From Mycolicibacterium senegalense (lineage in GTDB: Bacteria; Actinomycetota; Actinomycetes; Mycobacteriales; Mycobacteriaceae), in assembly GCF_019645875.1 (NCBI RefSeq), contig NZ_CP081000.1:3720001-3784000 (forward strand): a DNA stretch of 64,000 nucleotides. The letters run 5' to 3'. Positions 40,088-48,950 of the stretch are shown here, piece after piece. Both the position numbers and the translations under genes were made by a program. Under the pieces are notes generated by a model. The model worked only from the letters and a program-made list of their open reading frames with translations. It had not been told where the DNA came from and did no database searches. The first letter of the stretch is position 1. The number at the start of each line of letters is the position of its first letter.

Positions 40088-40573
40088 TTGGGCATCGTGA
40101 CCACCAGCTCCGAAACGGCATTCACCCAATCCGCCGAGGAGGTCTACGACTTCGTCACCAACCCGGCCAACTGGGTCAAGACCTATCCGGGCAGCGCGCA
40201 CATCGGCGGCCTGCCGGAGCGGTTGCCGCTACAGGTCGGTGACACCTGGACCGAGGCCGGTCCCGACGGCGCACGGATCTATACCTGGCACCTGGCGATC
40301 GCCATGCGACCCCGCATGTGGGTGTTCAACTCGGTGGGTCGGCTCGGCCACGACCGCGAGGGAAACGGCGGTCACGAAGGCCGCATCACCGTGCAGTACC
40401 AGTTCACTCGTCCGGGCAACGACATCACGCTGTTCAGCCGCACGATGACCATCGAGGCTTACAAGGACGCCCCGCTGCCCGATGCACTGTTCCGGGTGGT
40501 CAATCCGGCCAACATCGATGCGTATCACGCCGCGGTGGCCCGGGAGTTGGCCCTGGCCGGCCCATCACGCTAG
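40088..40573 (+). CDS. SRPBCC (START-like) family protein
   Basis: 161 residues. The N terminus ETAFTQSAEEVYDFVTNPAN then WVKTYPGS is the classic polyketide cyclase/SRPBCC opening strand and helix, and the C-terminal helix NPANIDAYHAAVARELALA closes the hydrophobic pocket. It may bind or act on a hydrophobic ligand, which fits the catabolic block that follows. The TTG at 40088 is preferred because GAGGAAA is 10 nt upstream; a GTG at 40097 is the alternative. It overlaps the convergent ATPase gene by 9 nt at the 3' ends. Confidence 0.75.
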   Translation: MGIVTTSSETAFTQSAEEVYDFVTNPANWVKTYPGSAHIGGLPERLPLQVGDTWTEAGPDGARIYTWHLAIAMRPRMWVFNSVGRLGHDREGNGGHEGRITVQYQFTRPGNDITLFSRTMTIEAYKDAPLPDALFRVVNPANIDAYHAAVARELALAGPSR

Positions 40574-41806
40574 GGCGGCGCCGCCTTCGAAATCGTCCGA
40601 CAGCGCCGCCGCCAGTTCCAGCGTGCGGCGCCGGAATCGTGGCCGCAGCAGGTCGAAATGGATCTCGGTGCCGGCGGCGATGTGCTTGTCCCACGGCAAC
40701 ACGAACACCCGGCCCGGTGCCACGTGTTTCTGGAACTGGTGCACCAGGTCGCCGGTGTTGACGTTGGGCTTACCCGGCCCCACGTGGTTGACCACGACGC
40801 AGGAGCGGTTCAGCAGATCCTGGTAGCCGTTGTGGCGCAGCCAGTCCATGGTGACCGCGGCCTGCCGGGCGCCGTCGATCGAGGCACTGGCCACGATGAC
40901 CGCACCCGAGACCGTCGCCAGGACTCCCCGGCCCGCCGGGGCGAACATGTCGGCGGCGCAGTCGGCCAGGACCAGGTTGTAGTGCTTGGAGACCGCCGAG
41001 GTCGCGGCGTTCCAGTCGGCGTCGTTGAAGGCCCGGCTGGCACCGCTGTACTCGTCGCTGGAGAGCACCTCCAGCTTCGACTCGTTCATGCTGGTGAAAG
41101 CGCGGACATCGTTGTAACGCGACAGGTCCTTGGCGGCCAGCAGGTCACCTACCGTCGCCGCCGACTGCCGCCCCACCCGGTCGGCGAGGTTCCCGCCGGC
41201 CGGGTCGGCGTCCACGGCCAGAATCCGGTCGCCGCGGACCGCGGCCAGTACCGAACCGAGTGCGACGGTGACGACCGTCTTGCCCACACCGCCCTTCAAT
41301 CCGAAGACGCCGATCTGATGGGATTCGCGAGCTGTGCGGCGGACCCGGGCGTATAGATCCAGTTCGTAGAGCTCATCGCGCGAGAGCCCGAGATTGAGGC
41401 GAGTCGTCACGTAGACCGCACGCCGCCAGCCGCGGCGTGGCTGCATCTTGACCGAGGAACGCACGCCGACACGAGACAGATTGTCGATGGCGCGCGGTTC
41501 GCCGGGCGCTGCCGCCGGGATCGGCTGTTCCAGGATCCAGCTCCCGGCCGACGACGATCCGCTGATCGGGCGACCGGAAACAACCGGGGGCAGCTTGGTG
41601 GTGATCTCCGATTCACGGGGTGCGGCGAAATTCGAGGTCAGCACGACCGGTGGCGTCGATACCCTGGCATCGCCGTGCCGGGACCGCCCGTTCGGAAGGG
41701 CCGCGACCGGGCCGCCCAGCAGCGCGTCCAGCCCGCCGTAGGCCAGCGGCTCCCTGGCGTGTTTGGCGTCTCCGGAGTACATAAGCCGGTCGTCATCGGC
41801 CGACAT
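40565..41806 (-). CDS. MinD/ParA-like ATPase with a disordered N-terminal region
   Basis: 413 residues. The C-terminal ATPase has the deviant Walker A KGGVGKT at 171 to 177 (FGLKGGVGKTVVTVALGS) and the switch-type AVDADPAGGNLADR. The first 130 residues are Pro/Ser/Gly-rich and probably disordered, like the ParA-type proteins linked to ESX secretion or division in mycobacteria. No ParB or ESX partner is adjacent, so it is an orphan here. The 194-nt spacer to the esterase gene (41807 to 42000) shows nothing definite. Confidence 0.85.
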   Translation of the reverse strand: MSADDDRLMYSGDAKHAREPLAYGGLDALLGGPVAALPNGRSRHGDARVSTPPVVLTSNFAAPRESEITTKLPPVVSGRPISGSSSAGSWILEQPIPAAAPGEPRAIDNLSRVGVRSSVKMQPRRGWRRAVYVTTRLNLGLSRDELYELDLYARVRRTARESHQIGVFGLKGGVGKTVVTVALGSVLAAVRGDRILAVDADPAGGNLADRVGRQSAATVGDLLAAKDLSRYNDVRAFTSMNESKLEVLSSDEYSGASRAFNDADWNAATSAVSKHYNLVLADCAADMFAPAGRGVLATVSGAVIVASASIDGARQAAVTMDWLRHNGYQDLLNRSCVVVNHVGPGKPNVNTGDLVHQFQKHVAPGRVFVLPWDKHIAAGTEIHFDLLRPRFRRRTLELAAALSDDFEGGAALA

Positions 41807-42000
41807 ATTTACCTCTCAATCGCTCACTCGCACCCGGCGCATCTCGACGATCTTCGGATGTGCCGGACCGCCGAGGCCATCGTCGCACCGGCCGCGGCGA
41901 CTGTCCGCGCGAGTTTCACTTGCAAACAGACCTGCATTATTGCCCACAACGTCGATGACAACCACCGCCCTGCGCGCCCCTGGGCGGCGCAGCTACCAGC

Positions 42001-42924
42001 TCAACCGTGCAGCGCACGGCGCAACGCCGCGCCCTGCAGCGCGAAAAGTTGTTGGCTGACCTCCCAGTCCGGAAGCAGCGAATCGAAGCCGTGGCAGGTC
42101 CCCGGGAACAGATGGAGTTCTGTGGCAACGTCCTCGTCCAGCAGCCGGCGCGCATAGTCGAGCGCCTCGTCACGCAGTGGATCGAGTTCCGAACAGGTGA
42201 TCAGCGCCGGCGCCACACCAGCCAGCGTGGCTGACCGGGCGGGCACCGCCGTCTCCGGTACCTCCCGGGCGCCGGCATAGTGCCGCCACATCGCGCCGGT
42301 CGCCGGGCCGTCGAACCCGGGGGTATCGGTGAACTCCTCCTTCGAGGAGGTGGGGCGATCGTCGAGCACCGGCTGGTGCAGTGCCTGGAACACCACAGGC
42401 GGCGCCGAGCCGGCTGCTGAGTGCTGTGCCAGCAGCGCTGCCAGAGCACCACCGGCGCTGCTGCCGGCGACCGCGATCCGTCCCGCGTCGATGTCGAGTT
42501 CGTCGGCCAGCGTGGCCGCCCAGTTGAGCACCACCATCGCGTCGTCGAAGGCGGCCGGATAGGGGTATTCGGGTGCCAATCGGTAATCCATCGAGATCAC
42601 CGTGCACCGGGCGCGCCGGGCCAGCTCCACACATTGAAGCTGGTCGGTATCGAGGTTGCCGAGGACGAACGCACCCGAATGGCAGTAGACCACCGCGGGC
42701 GACGGCGACGGTCCACCGCGGTAGATCCGCACGGCGATGGTGCGCCGTCCGAGCGCCACGCGGGCCCCGACGATCTCCACACCGGGGGTGTCCAGGGCCT
42801 GCGCAGCGTCGCGACGGCGCTGATCCAGCGACGTGCGCACCACGCCCAGCTGCTCGGTGCTCAAGTCGGTTCGGGCCTCGGCGAACCCCTGTAATGCGGG
42901 GTCGAGGCGCTCCAGCCAGGCCAT
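42001..42924 (-). CDS. esterase/lipase of the hormone-sensitive lipase (alpha/beta hydrolase_3) family
   Basis: 307 residues. The nucleophile elbow GSSAGG has Ser156, and YRLAPEYPYPAAFDD at 114 to 128 is typical of the family. The oxyanion motif, usually HGGG, is HSGAF at 82 to 86, an unusual variant. The C-terminal GTCHGF supplies the catalytic His. It is the last gene of the seven-gene operon that begins at 48875 and may hydrolyse the ester or lactone made by the Baeyer-Villiger-type enzyme 3 nt upstream. Confidence 0.88.
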   Translation of the reverse strand: MAWLERLDPALQGFAEARTDLSTEQLGVVRTSLDQRRRDAAQALDTPGVEIVGARVALGRRTIAVRIYRGGPSPSPAVVYCHSGAFVLGNLDTDQLQCVELARRARCTVISMDYRLAPEYPYPAAFDDAMVVLNWAATLADELDIDAGRIAVAGSSAGGALAALLAQHSAAGSAPPVVFQALHQPVLDDRPTSSKEEFTDTPGFDGPATGAMWRHYAGAREVPETAVPARSATLAGVAPALITCSELDPLRDEALDYARRLLDEDVATELHLFPGTCHGFDSLLPDWEVSQQLFALQGAALRRALHG

Positions 42925-42927
42925 GGC

Positions 42928-44460
42928 TCAGCCGTCCGTCCGATCGGCGGCCGCGGTGACCTCGGCCGGAGAGTTGGTGGGCGGTTGGAAAGTGTAGTCG
43001 GCCGGGCGAAACCGGCGGGTCATCGACCAGAATGCGCGCGCGCTGCGGGGCCACTGGGTGACCACCCGGCCGCTGGGGGCCCGGAAGTAACTGCTGCACC
43101 GGGTCAGCCATACCGTGCCCTGCATCCACCGGTCGATGTCGGCCAGGAACGCGGCCATGGCTCTCGGGCGCACCGCCACATATGACTTGCGTTTGCGGCG
43201 AAGGTGTTTCAGCGCCCGCACCACGTAGCGGGCCTGCGCCTCCAGGATGAAGATCACGCTGTTGGAGCCGACGTTGGTGTTGGGCCCGTAGAGCATGAAG
43301 AAGTTGGGGAACCCGGGCACCGCCATCCCGAGGTACGCGAATGCCCCGTCACTCCAGGTGTCGCGCAGTAACGCCCCGTTCTCGCCGGTCACCTCGATCT
43401 GTCCCAGGTAATCGGCGGCGGCATAGCCTGTCGCGCACACCACTACGTCGACGTCGAGCTCCCGGCCGTCCTCGGTGACCAACGAGCGGGCTCGCAGCGC
43501 ACGCGCCGGGCTGGACACCACCTCGACGTTGGGCTTGGTGAGGGTCGCGATGAAATCCGGGGAGAACACCAGACGCTTGCAACCCAGCGGATGGTCCGGG
43601 GTGAGCCGGGCCCGCAGTTCCTCGTCGGCCACGGTGGATTCGAGGAGGTCCAGCGCCAACGCCTTGAACTGCTGGGTCTTGTCACTGCCGTTCTCGATCA
43701 CGGCGATGTTGGACTCGCTGCGTAACCACAGCCGGGTGCGGTAGATCTTCTTCGCCAACGGCACATGGGCGAACAACCAGCGTTCCCGCTCGGTGTACGG
43801 CCGGTCGGGTTTGGGCAATATCCACGTCGCCGAACGCTGCACCGAGTACACCTTCTCGGCAACCTTGGCTATTTCCGGAACCACTTGGGAGGCAGTGGAT
43901 CCGGTGCCGAGCACCGCCACACGCGCCCCTTCGAGCTGCACTTTGTGATCCCATTCGGCAGTGTGCATGACGGTGCCGGTGAACGGTTCCTCAGCCACCA
44001 GATCCGGTTGCAGCGGCTGGGTGAACAGTCCGATGGCCGAGACCACGAAGTCGAAGCGGTGTTGTGTTCCCGTCGCGGTGGTCAGCACCCAGTTGGTGGC
44101 CTCGGCATCCCATCGTGCGGCGGTGATCTCGGTGTTCAACTGTAGGTGTGGGCCCAGCCGGTAGCGCTGCGCGCACCGCTCGAAGTACGCCAGGATCTCC
44201 GGTTGTCCGGCCCACAGCCGGCTCCAGTCGGCGTTGAGATCGAACGAGTACGAGTACAGATGCGACTTCACGTCGCACGCCAGTCCCGGATAGGTGTTGA
44301 TCCGCCAGGTTCCACCGACCCCGTCCTCGCGGTCGAAGATGGTGAAATCATGAAAGCCGGCTTTTTTCAGGAAGATTCCGAGCGCCAGGCCGCCGGGCCC
44401 GGCTCCGATGATCCCCACGGTGGGCGAGCTGGACATCGGCGCTATCCGATCTTCAGACAT
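42928..44460 (-). CDS. flavin-binding monooxygenase, probable Baeyer-Villiger type
   Basis: 510 residues. The FAD-binding GAGPGG is at 19 to 24 and the NADPH-binding GTGSTA at 185 to 190. Residues 160 to 170 (FTGTVMHTAEW) match the Baeyer-Villiger fingerprint FxGxxxHxxxW. Such enzymes insert oxygen next to a ketone to give an ester or lactone. The ATG at 44460 overlaps the SDR gene by 19 nt; a second ATG at 44436 is an alternative. With an alcohol dehydrogenase and SDR before it and an esterase after it, the order of reactions is consistent with ketone breakdown. Confidence 0.9.
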   Translation of the reverse strand: MSEDRIAPMSSSPTVGIIGAGPGGLALGIFLKKAGFHDFTIFDREDGVGGTWRINTYPGLACDVKSHLYSYSFDLNADWSRLWAGQPEILAYFERCAQRYRLGPHLQLNTEITAARWDAEATNWVLTTATGTQHRFDFVVSAIGLFTQPLQPDLVAEEPFTGTVMHTAEWDHKVQLEGARVAVLGTGSTASQVVPEIAKVAEKVYSVQRSATWILPKPDRPYTERERWLFAHVPLAKKIYRTRLWLRSESNIAVIENGSDKTQQFKALALDLLESTVADEELRARLTPDHPLGCKRLVFSPDFIATLTKPNVEVVSSPARALRARSLVTEDGRELDVDVVVCATGYAAADYLGQIEVTGENGALLRDTWSDGAFAYLGMAVPGFPNFFMLYGPNTNVGSNSVIFILEAQARYVVRALKHLRRKRKSYVAVRPRAMAAFLADIDRWMQGTVWLTRCSSYFRAPSGRVVTQWPRSARAFWSMTRRFRPADYTFQPPTNSPAEVTAAADRTDG

Positions 44461-45188
44461 TGGCCGCCGTCGATCACGAGCTCCGTGCCGGTGATGAACG
44501 CCGCCTGCTCCGACAACAAGAAGGCGACCGCATCGGCCATCTCACTCGGCTTGCCCAGCCGCCCCAACGTCGCCCGCTCCGCGAGCCGGGCCTGGGTGGA
44601 CTGGTCCAGCATCGGCGTCTCGACAGGCCCGGGGAAGATCGCGTTGACCCGGATCCCGTCCCGGCCGAGTTCGGCGGCGGCCACCTGGGTGAGCCCGCGC
44701 AGTGCCCACTTCGACGAACCGTAGGCGGCGTGATGCGGAAACGGACGGATCGCGCCGGTGCTGCAGGTGTTCACCACCGCGGCGTTGTCCGCTCGCCGAA
44801 GAGGTCCGAGCGCGGCCTGAAGTCCCAGGAATGGACCCAGGCAGTTCACCCGCCACAAGCCCTCGAAGCCGTTCGGGGTTTCCTCAGCGATCGAGGCACT
44901 GTGCAGCACACCGGCGTTGTTCACCAGAGCGTTGAGCCCGCCGAATCGGGTGACGGTGGCCGCGACTGCGGCCTGCCAGTGCTCTGGCGATGTCACGTCC
45001 AGTTCCACCGCCAACACCCGGTCACCGTATTCGGTTGTCGTGGGGGTGAGTTCGTCGATCAGGTGATCCCCGGCGGTAACCCGATAACCGTCGGCCACCA
45101 GCCGACGCACGATTGCCGCACCCTGTCCGCGGGCGGCCCCCGTCACCAACGCGACCCGGTCGCCGCTCGGCGCTGCTGCTGCGTTCAG
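44442..45188 (-). CDS. short-chain dehydrogenase, apparent CTG start
   Basis: 248 residues if started at the CTG at 45188. This start overlaps the aldolase stop as CTGA and has AGGAGG (45195 to 45200) 6 nt upstream. It restores the first strand and glycine loop DRVALVTGAARGQG; the first ATG/GTG/TTG choices at 45146 to 45149 would cut off that strand. NNAG (90 to 93) and the catalytic Ser143, Tyr156 and Lys160 are present. Asp41 suggests NAD(H). It would oxidise a secondary alcohol to the ketone for the following Baeyer-Villiger-type enzyme (inference). Confidence 0.82.
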   Translation of the reverse strand: MNAAAAPSGDRVALVTGAARGQGAAIVRRLVADGYRVTAGDHLIDELTPTTTEYGDRVLAVELDVTSPEHWQAAVAATVTRFGGLNALVNNAGVLHSASIAEETPNGFEGLWRVNCLGPFLGLQAALGPLRRADNAAVVNTCSTGAIRPFPHHAAYGSSKWALRGLTQVAAAELGRDGIRVNAIFPGPVETPMLDQSTQARLAERATLGRLGKPSEMADAVAFLLSEQAAFITGTELVIDGGQCLKIG

Positions 45189-45967
45189 TTGTAGCCTCCT
45201 CGTTCGGTGCCAATGGCGTTTCCTGTTGCTTCGTTGAGGTGCTCGGCGGCACCGCGGCGCAGCGCCTGCGATTCCGAGGCCAGGGTGATCATCTGAAAAC
45301 CCAGTTCGGCCACGGCCTTTCCGAGCTTGCCCGCGCCGGCGTGGATTCCGGCGACCAGCCCGGCCGCACGGGCGGCGGCCTGGATCTTGCCCATCGCCGC
45401 TCGTACCTCGGGGTGGGTCCAGGCGTCGGACAGTTGGTATCCCATCGAAATGGCCAGGTCTGCCGGGCCCACGTAGATGCCGGTCAGCCCGGGCACCGCA
45501 CAGATATCGTCGGCGGCGGCCAGGCCCTGTGCCGTCTCGATCATCGCGAACACGCTCACCCGGGCCTCCAACTCGGCGGTGTCGTGCCCGAGACTCGCCC
45601 GTAGCGGTCCGAAGCTGCGCACACCGGCCGGGGCGTATCGGGTGGCCGCGACCGCAGCGGCGGCCTGCTCAGCGGATTCCACCATGGCGATGATCACCGC
45701 GTCGGCGCCCGCATCGAGTACCCGGCCGATCGGCGCCGGGTCGGTCGAGGGCAGCCGCACCGCGGTGGCGATCGGCACATGCTCGAGCCGGCGCAACAGC
45801 AGGGCTACGTCGGCATCGTCGAGATAGCCGTGCTGGACGTCGAATCCGACGTAGTGGTATCCGGCCGCAGCGAACTCCTCCGGGCCCAGGATCGTCGGGC
45901 CCACCACCCAGCCGCCCCAGATCTGGGCGTTGGCGGCCACCGCCTCCTGCAGTCTGCTCGGTTTCAT
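45185..45967 (-). CDS. HpcH/HpaI-family class II aldolase
   Basis: 260 residues. The TIM-barrel segments YHYVGFDVQHGYLDD, FAMIETAQGLAAADDICAVP and GIYVGPADLAISMGY are the family signatures, with the metal-binding Glu in IETAQG and Asp in PADLA. Members cleave hydroxy-keto acids to pyruvate and an aldehyde. The ATG at 45967 overlaps the stop of the alcohol dehydrogenase as ATGA. In this operon it could perform a late chain-shortening step. Confidence 0.9.
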   Translation of the reverse strand: MKPSRLQEAVAANAQIWGGWVVGPTILGPEEFAAAGYHYVGFDVQHGYLDDADVALLLRRLEHVPIATAVRLPSTDPAPIGRVLDAGADAVIIAMVESAEQAAAAVAATRYAPAGVRSFGPLRASLGHDTAELEARVSVFAMIETAQGLAAADDICAVPGLTGIYVGPADLAISMGYQLSDAWTHPEVRAAMGKIQAAARAAGLVAGIHAGAGKLGKAVAELGFQMITLASESQALRRGAAEHLNEATGNAIGTERGGYN

Positions 45968-46932
45968 CGGGTGATCGCGATCTTGACGCGCTCGGGCACC
46001 GGACGGCAAGCCAGCTCGAAAGCCGCCTGCACGTCGTCGGATCCGAAAGTGTGGGTCACATATGTGGCCAGCAGGTCGGGATGCTGCCGGACGAACTCGT
46101 CAGCCCGGCGCAGCACTCGCTGACGATCCAGTGTGACACCGGATTTCAGGGTGAGGTTGTTGCGCAGCATGGTGCGCATGCTGATCGGATAGCTGTCGTC
46201 GTCGGGTACGCCGAAGTAGAACACCGTGCCACCGAAGGCGGCGGCTTCCAAGGCATGGTTGAGCGTGGCGACCTGATGCCCGACGGCCTCGATGACGACA
46301 TCAGGTTTGCCGTCGGTCCCCAGGTGTCTGACCCAGCGGTCGCTGGTGGCCCGGATGGCGTCGTCGACTCCGAAGCGGGTGCTCACCGAAGACCGATCCA
46401 CCGGGTCCACGCCGGTAACCCGTGCGGCGCCGAAAGCCTTTGCCACATAGGAGAACAACAACCCGATTGAGCCCTGCCCGATGACCGCGACGTGACGGCC
46501 TCTCAGATCCGGCAGTTGCTCGACGGCGTACAGGACACATGCCAGCGGTTGCAGACCGACTGCCAACTCCGGGGCCAGCGCCGGGTCGTAGGCCACCAGA
46601 CCGGCTCCGTCTGCGATCACGCGGCCCATGAGCCCGTCGAAACCCGAGGCCCAGCCGACCACGCGCTCCCCCGGCCGGTGGTCTGGATGGCGGCTCGCCA
46701 GGACCTCGCCGACGATCTCGTGGATCGGGAAGCCGTTCATCTCCGCGGCGCAGCATCCGGTATCTGCGGGCAGTTTTCCCTGGGTACCTCGGAAGCCGGG
46801 CAGGTCACTGCCGCAGATCCCGGCCGCCAGGAAGTCCAGCAGCACCTGCCCCTCGGTCAGCGATTCCGGCGAGGGCTCTGAAACCTCTTGCCGCTCAAAT
46901 GTGTACGGAGCGACGAGCCGATATGACCACAC
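45964..46932 (-). CDS. medium-chain (MDR) alcohol dehydrogenase
   Basis: 322 residues. A catalytic zinc site is suggested by Cys40 (GICGSD) and His71-Glu72 (FPIHEIVGE). The four-cysteine structural zinc lobe is absent and the protein is slightly shorter than usual. The coenzyme fold has VAVIGQGSIGLLF with Asp in TGVDPVD, consistent with NAD+. The start is a GTG 1 nt after the P450 stop, so the two are tightly coupled. It probably oxidises the alcohol produced by that P450. Confidence 0.85.
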   Translation of the reverse strand: MWSYRLVAPYTFERQEVSEPSPESLTEGQVLLDFLAAGICGSDLPGFRGTQGKLPADTGCCAAEMNGFPIHEIVGEVLASRHPDHRPGERVVGWASGFDGLMGRVIADGAGLVAYDPALAPELAVGLQPLACVLYAVEQLPDLRGRHVAVIGQGSIGLLFSYVAKAFGAARVTGVDPVDRSSVSTRFGVDDAIRATSDRWVRHLGTDGKPDVVIEAVGHQVATLNHALEAAAFGGTVFYFGVPDDDSYPISMRTMLRNNLTLKSGVTLDRQRVLRRADEFVRQHPDLLATYVTHTFGSDDVQAAFELACRPVPERVKIAITR

Positions 46933-46933
46933 G

Positions 46934-48163
46934 TCACACCTCCACGGGGATATTGTTCCAACCCCACTGGAAGCTCGATGGCGGCCGAGACGCCGCGGCC
47001 TCGTCGATGCGGTAATCGGGCACGCGTTTGAGGAACTCCTGGATCATGATCGTGATCTCCAGTCGGGCCACGTGAACACCGAGGCAGAAATGCTGGCCGT
47101 GGCCGAACGACAACAGCCGCTCGATGCGCCGGTTCCACACGAAGTCGTCCGGGTTCTCGTACTCGCGTTCGTCCCGTGCCGCCGAGGCCAGCAGGGTGAT
47201 GACGCGCTGGCCGGGGTTGATGGTGGTGCCGTGAACGGTGTAGGGCCGCCGGACAGTTCGGGCGAACCACTGCGCGGGGGCACTGTGACGGATGATCTCT
47301 TCCCGCGCGATCGGCACGTTGCCGTCGAGATCGGTACGGACCGCGGCCAATTGGTCCGGATGCCGGAGCAACTGCCACAGCCCGGTTGCGGTGATCTTCG
47401 GGACCGTTTCGGTTCCGCCGATGAACACCCCGAGCATCTGCACGGCGGCTTCCGCATCCCCCAGGGCCGACCCGTCGGGCAACCGGTGCTCGATCAGGGC
47501 GTCGGCGATCGGCACGCTGCCGTCGGGGCCTTCCGCGCGTCGCCGCTCGATGATCGGGGTGAGGTAGGACAGGTAGCCGGGACGCGCATTGCCGACTTCG
47601 ACCCCTTCGCCCGGTTGGGCGAGGCTGCCCGCGTTGACGGTGGCCAGCACCTCTGGCGCGAGATCCACTGGTAATCCGACGAACTCACAGACCATGGCGG
47701 CGGCGACGATGCCGCCGTAGTCCTGGGTCAGGTCGAACGCGCCGCGCGGCAGCAGCTCGTCGAGACGCTCGTTGGCCAGCGTCCTGATCCGCTCGGCCAA
47801 TTTGGCCGCCGATCGCGGTCGGAACTGCGCCGACGTGCACCGCCTGACGTCCTCGTAGATCGGCGAATCGAAGTTGGCGTGAAAGGGCATGGGATGCAGC
47901 GGCGGATCCGGCACCGGGCCGTCGTTGCGGTGTGCCAGCACGTTCGCGGCGGGCAGCGTCCCCTCGGAGGCCACGAAGGTGCCGTCGTTGACTCCGAGCA
48001 TGTCCCAGATGTCGTCGAAGCGGGACAACGCGTAGGTGTCCCACTTGTCGATGTAGTACACCGGGTACTCGTCGCGCAAGATCCGGTAGTACGGCAACGG
48101 GTCGGCCATCACGTCCGGATCGAACGGGTCGTAGATGAAGTCCTGCAGTACAGGTCGATTCAT
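46934..48163 (-). CDS. cytochrome P450
   Basis: 409 residues. The haem-binding loop FGHGQHFCLG has the axial ligand Cys360. The I-helix GVFIGGTETVPKI has the oxygen-activating GGxET. It begins 8 nt after the preceding gene in the operon and abuts the alcohol dehydrogenase. It needs a ferredoxin; a [3Fe-4S] ferredoxin gene lies at 50661 under the same motif. A hydroxylase initiating attack on a hydrophobic substrate is likely. Confidence 0.93.
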   Translation of the reverse strand: MNRPVLQDFIYDPFDPDVMADPLPYYRILRDEYPVYYIDKWDTYALSRFDDIWDMLGVNDGTFVASEGTLPAANVLAHRNDGPVPDPPLHPMPFHANFDSPIYEDVRRCTSAQFRPRSAAKLAERIRTLANERLDELLPRGAFDLTQDYGGIVAAAMVCEFVGLPVDLAPEVLATVNAGSLAQPGEGVEVGNARPGYLSYLTPIIERRRAEGPDGSVPIADALIEHRLPDGSALGDAEAAVQMLGVFIGGTETVPKITATGLWQLLRHPDQLAAVRTDLDGNVPIAREEIIRHSAPAQWFARTVRRPYTVHGTTINPGQRVITLLASAARDEREYENPDDFVWNRRIERLLSFGHGQHFCLGVHVARLEITIMIQEFLKRVPDYRIDEAAASRPPSSFQWGWNNIPVEV

Positions 48164-48170
48164 GGCAGGC

Positions 48171-48875
48171 CTACTTCAGCGGCGAGGGCGGCAGGGCCGC
48201 AAGGATCGAATCCTCCCAGCCATCGCGCAGCGCGGGGGCCACGCTCATCCAGGTGACGATCTCGGCGGGCGGGTTGCCCTTCCACGACGGGTAGTGGTTC
48301 TCGAAACAGTCCCAGTCGTCGTCGAGCGCCCAGTAATGGATCACCTCGTTGAACCGGAAGGTGGTGATGAATGAGCCCAACCATCGCTTGCCCGTGCTTT
48401 CCGACCACGGCACGTACAGCCGCTCAAGTTCCCGGATGTAGTCGTCCTGGCGCCCGGGCTTGGTCTGCATGATCTCCTGAATCACCAGGCCCGCACCGAC
48501 GTTCGCCTCCTGAAGCTGCGCGAGTGTGCGGTTGTACTTGCCGGCGTACATGATTCGGCCCTCGCCGCGGGCCCCGAGCTCGGACAGATATGCCGCCCAC
48601 TGCAGTGCGGGCTTCTCGTGGCTGCCGCCAGCCGCCTGCGCCTTGCCGATTCGGGCGTAGTCGGCGAACGCGTCGATCTCCCAGATGATCGTCACCTGCG
48701 GCCAGTGCCCGTTGTAAGGCGTGGTTTCCCAGATGGCGAACAGCCGGGCGCCCAGATCCTCCATCATCGGCCGGTAGATCTCCCCGAAGGGGCCGGTGAA
48801 TTGGTCGGTCCGGCCCGACCCAAGGTCGATGGTCTCGTGCAAATACAGCAGCGTGTGGCCGTAGAACTTCTTCAT
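48171..48875 (-). CDS. conserved hypothetical protein, possible NIPSNAP-like dimeric alpha/beta barrel
   Basis: 234 residues; not firmly recognised. Two internally similar halves (HTLLYLHETIDLGSGR, and GLVIQEIMQTKPGRQDDYIR) have the strand-helix pattern of dimeric alpha/beta barrels such as NIPSNAP. Many Trp residues occur (WETTPYNGHWP, HYWALDDDWDCF), suggesting a hydrophobic pocket. It is the first gene of the operon 48875 to 42001 and begins 38 nt from site B. A binding or auxiliary role in the same catabolic route is possible. Confidence 0.65.
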   Translation of the reverse strand: MKKFYGHTLLYLHETIDLGSGRTDQFTGPFGEIYRPMMEDLGARLFAIWETTPYNGHWPQVTIIWEIDAFADYARIGKAQAAGGSHEKPALQWAAYLSELGARGEGRIMYAGKYNRTLAQLQEANVGAGLVIQEIMQTKPGRQDDYIRELERLYVPWSESTGKRWLGSFITTFRFNEVIHYWALDDDWDCFENHYPSWKGNPPAEIVTWMSVAPALRDGWEDSILAALPPSPLK

Positions 48876-48913
48876 CTAGGGCGCTCCGTAGTTGACAGTG
48901 GCACCATGGGAGC

Positions 48914-48939
48914 GTGACACTTAGGACGTGTTTTGTAAA
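48914..48939. promoter_or_regulatory. operator-like site B, GTGACA-N14-TGTAAA
   Basis: GTGACA (48914 to 48919) and TGTAAA (48934 to 48939) are separated by 14 nt. The site lies between the start of the seven-gene reverse operon (48875) and the SMP-30 gene on the forward strand, 11 nt before its ATG. Confidence 0.75.
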
Positions 48940-48950
48940 GGTGCGTGGAG

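Noticed and set aside
38557..40125. 522-codon reverse open frame over the DUF427 and SRPBCC genes
   Set aside because: Only its last 196 codons (from 39147) are independent of forward genes; the rest is a shadow of the DUF427 gene.
48891..48920. TTGACA at 48892 as a housekeeping promoter for the SMP-30 gene
   Set aside because: No TAnnnT box occurs at 16 to 18 nt; the GTGACA-N14-TGTAAA motif explains the region better.
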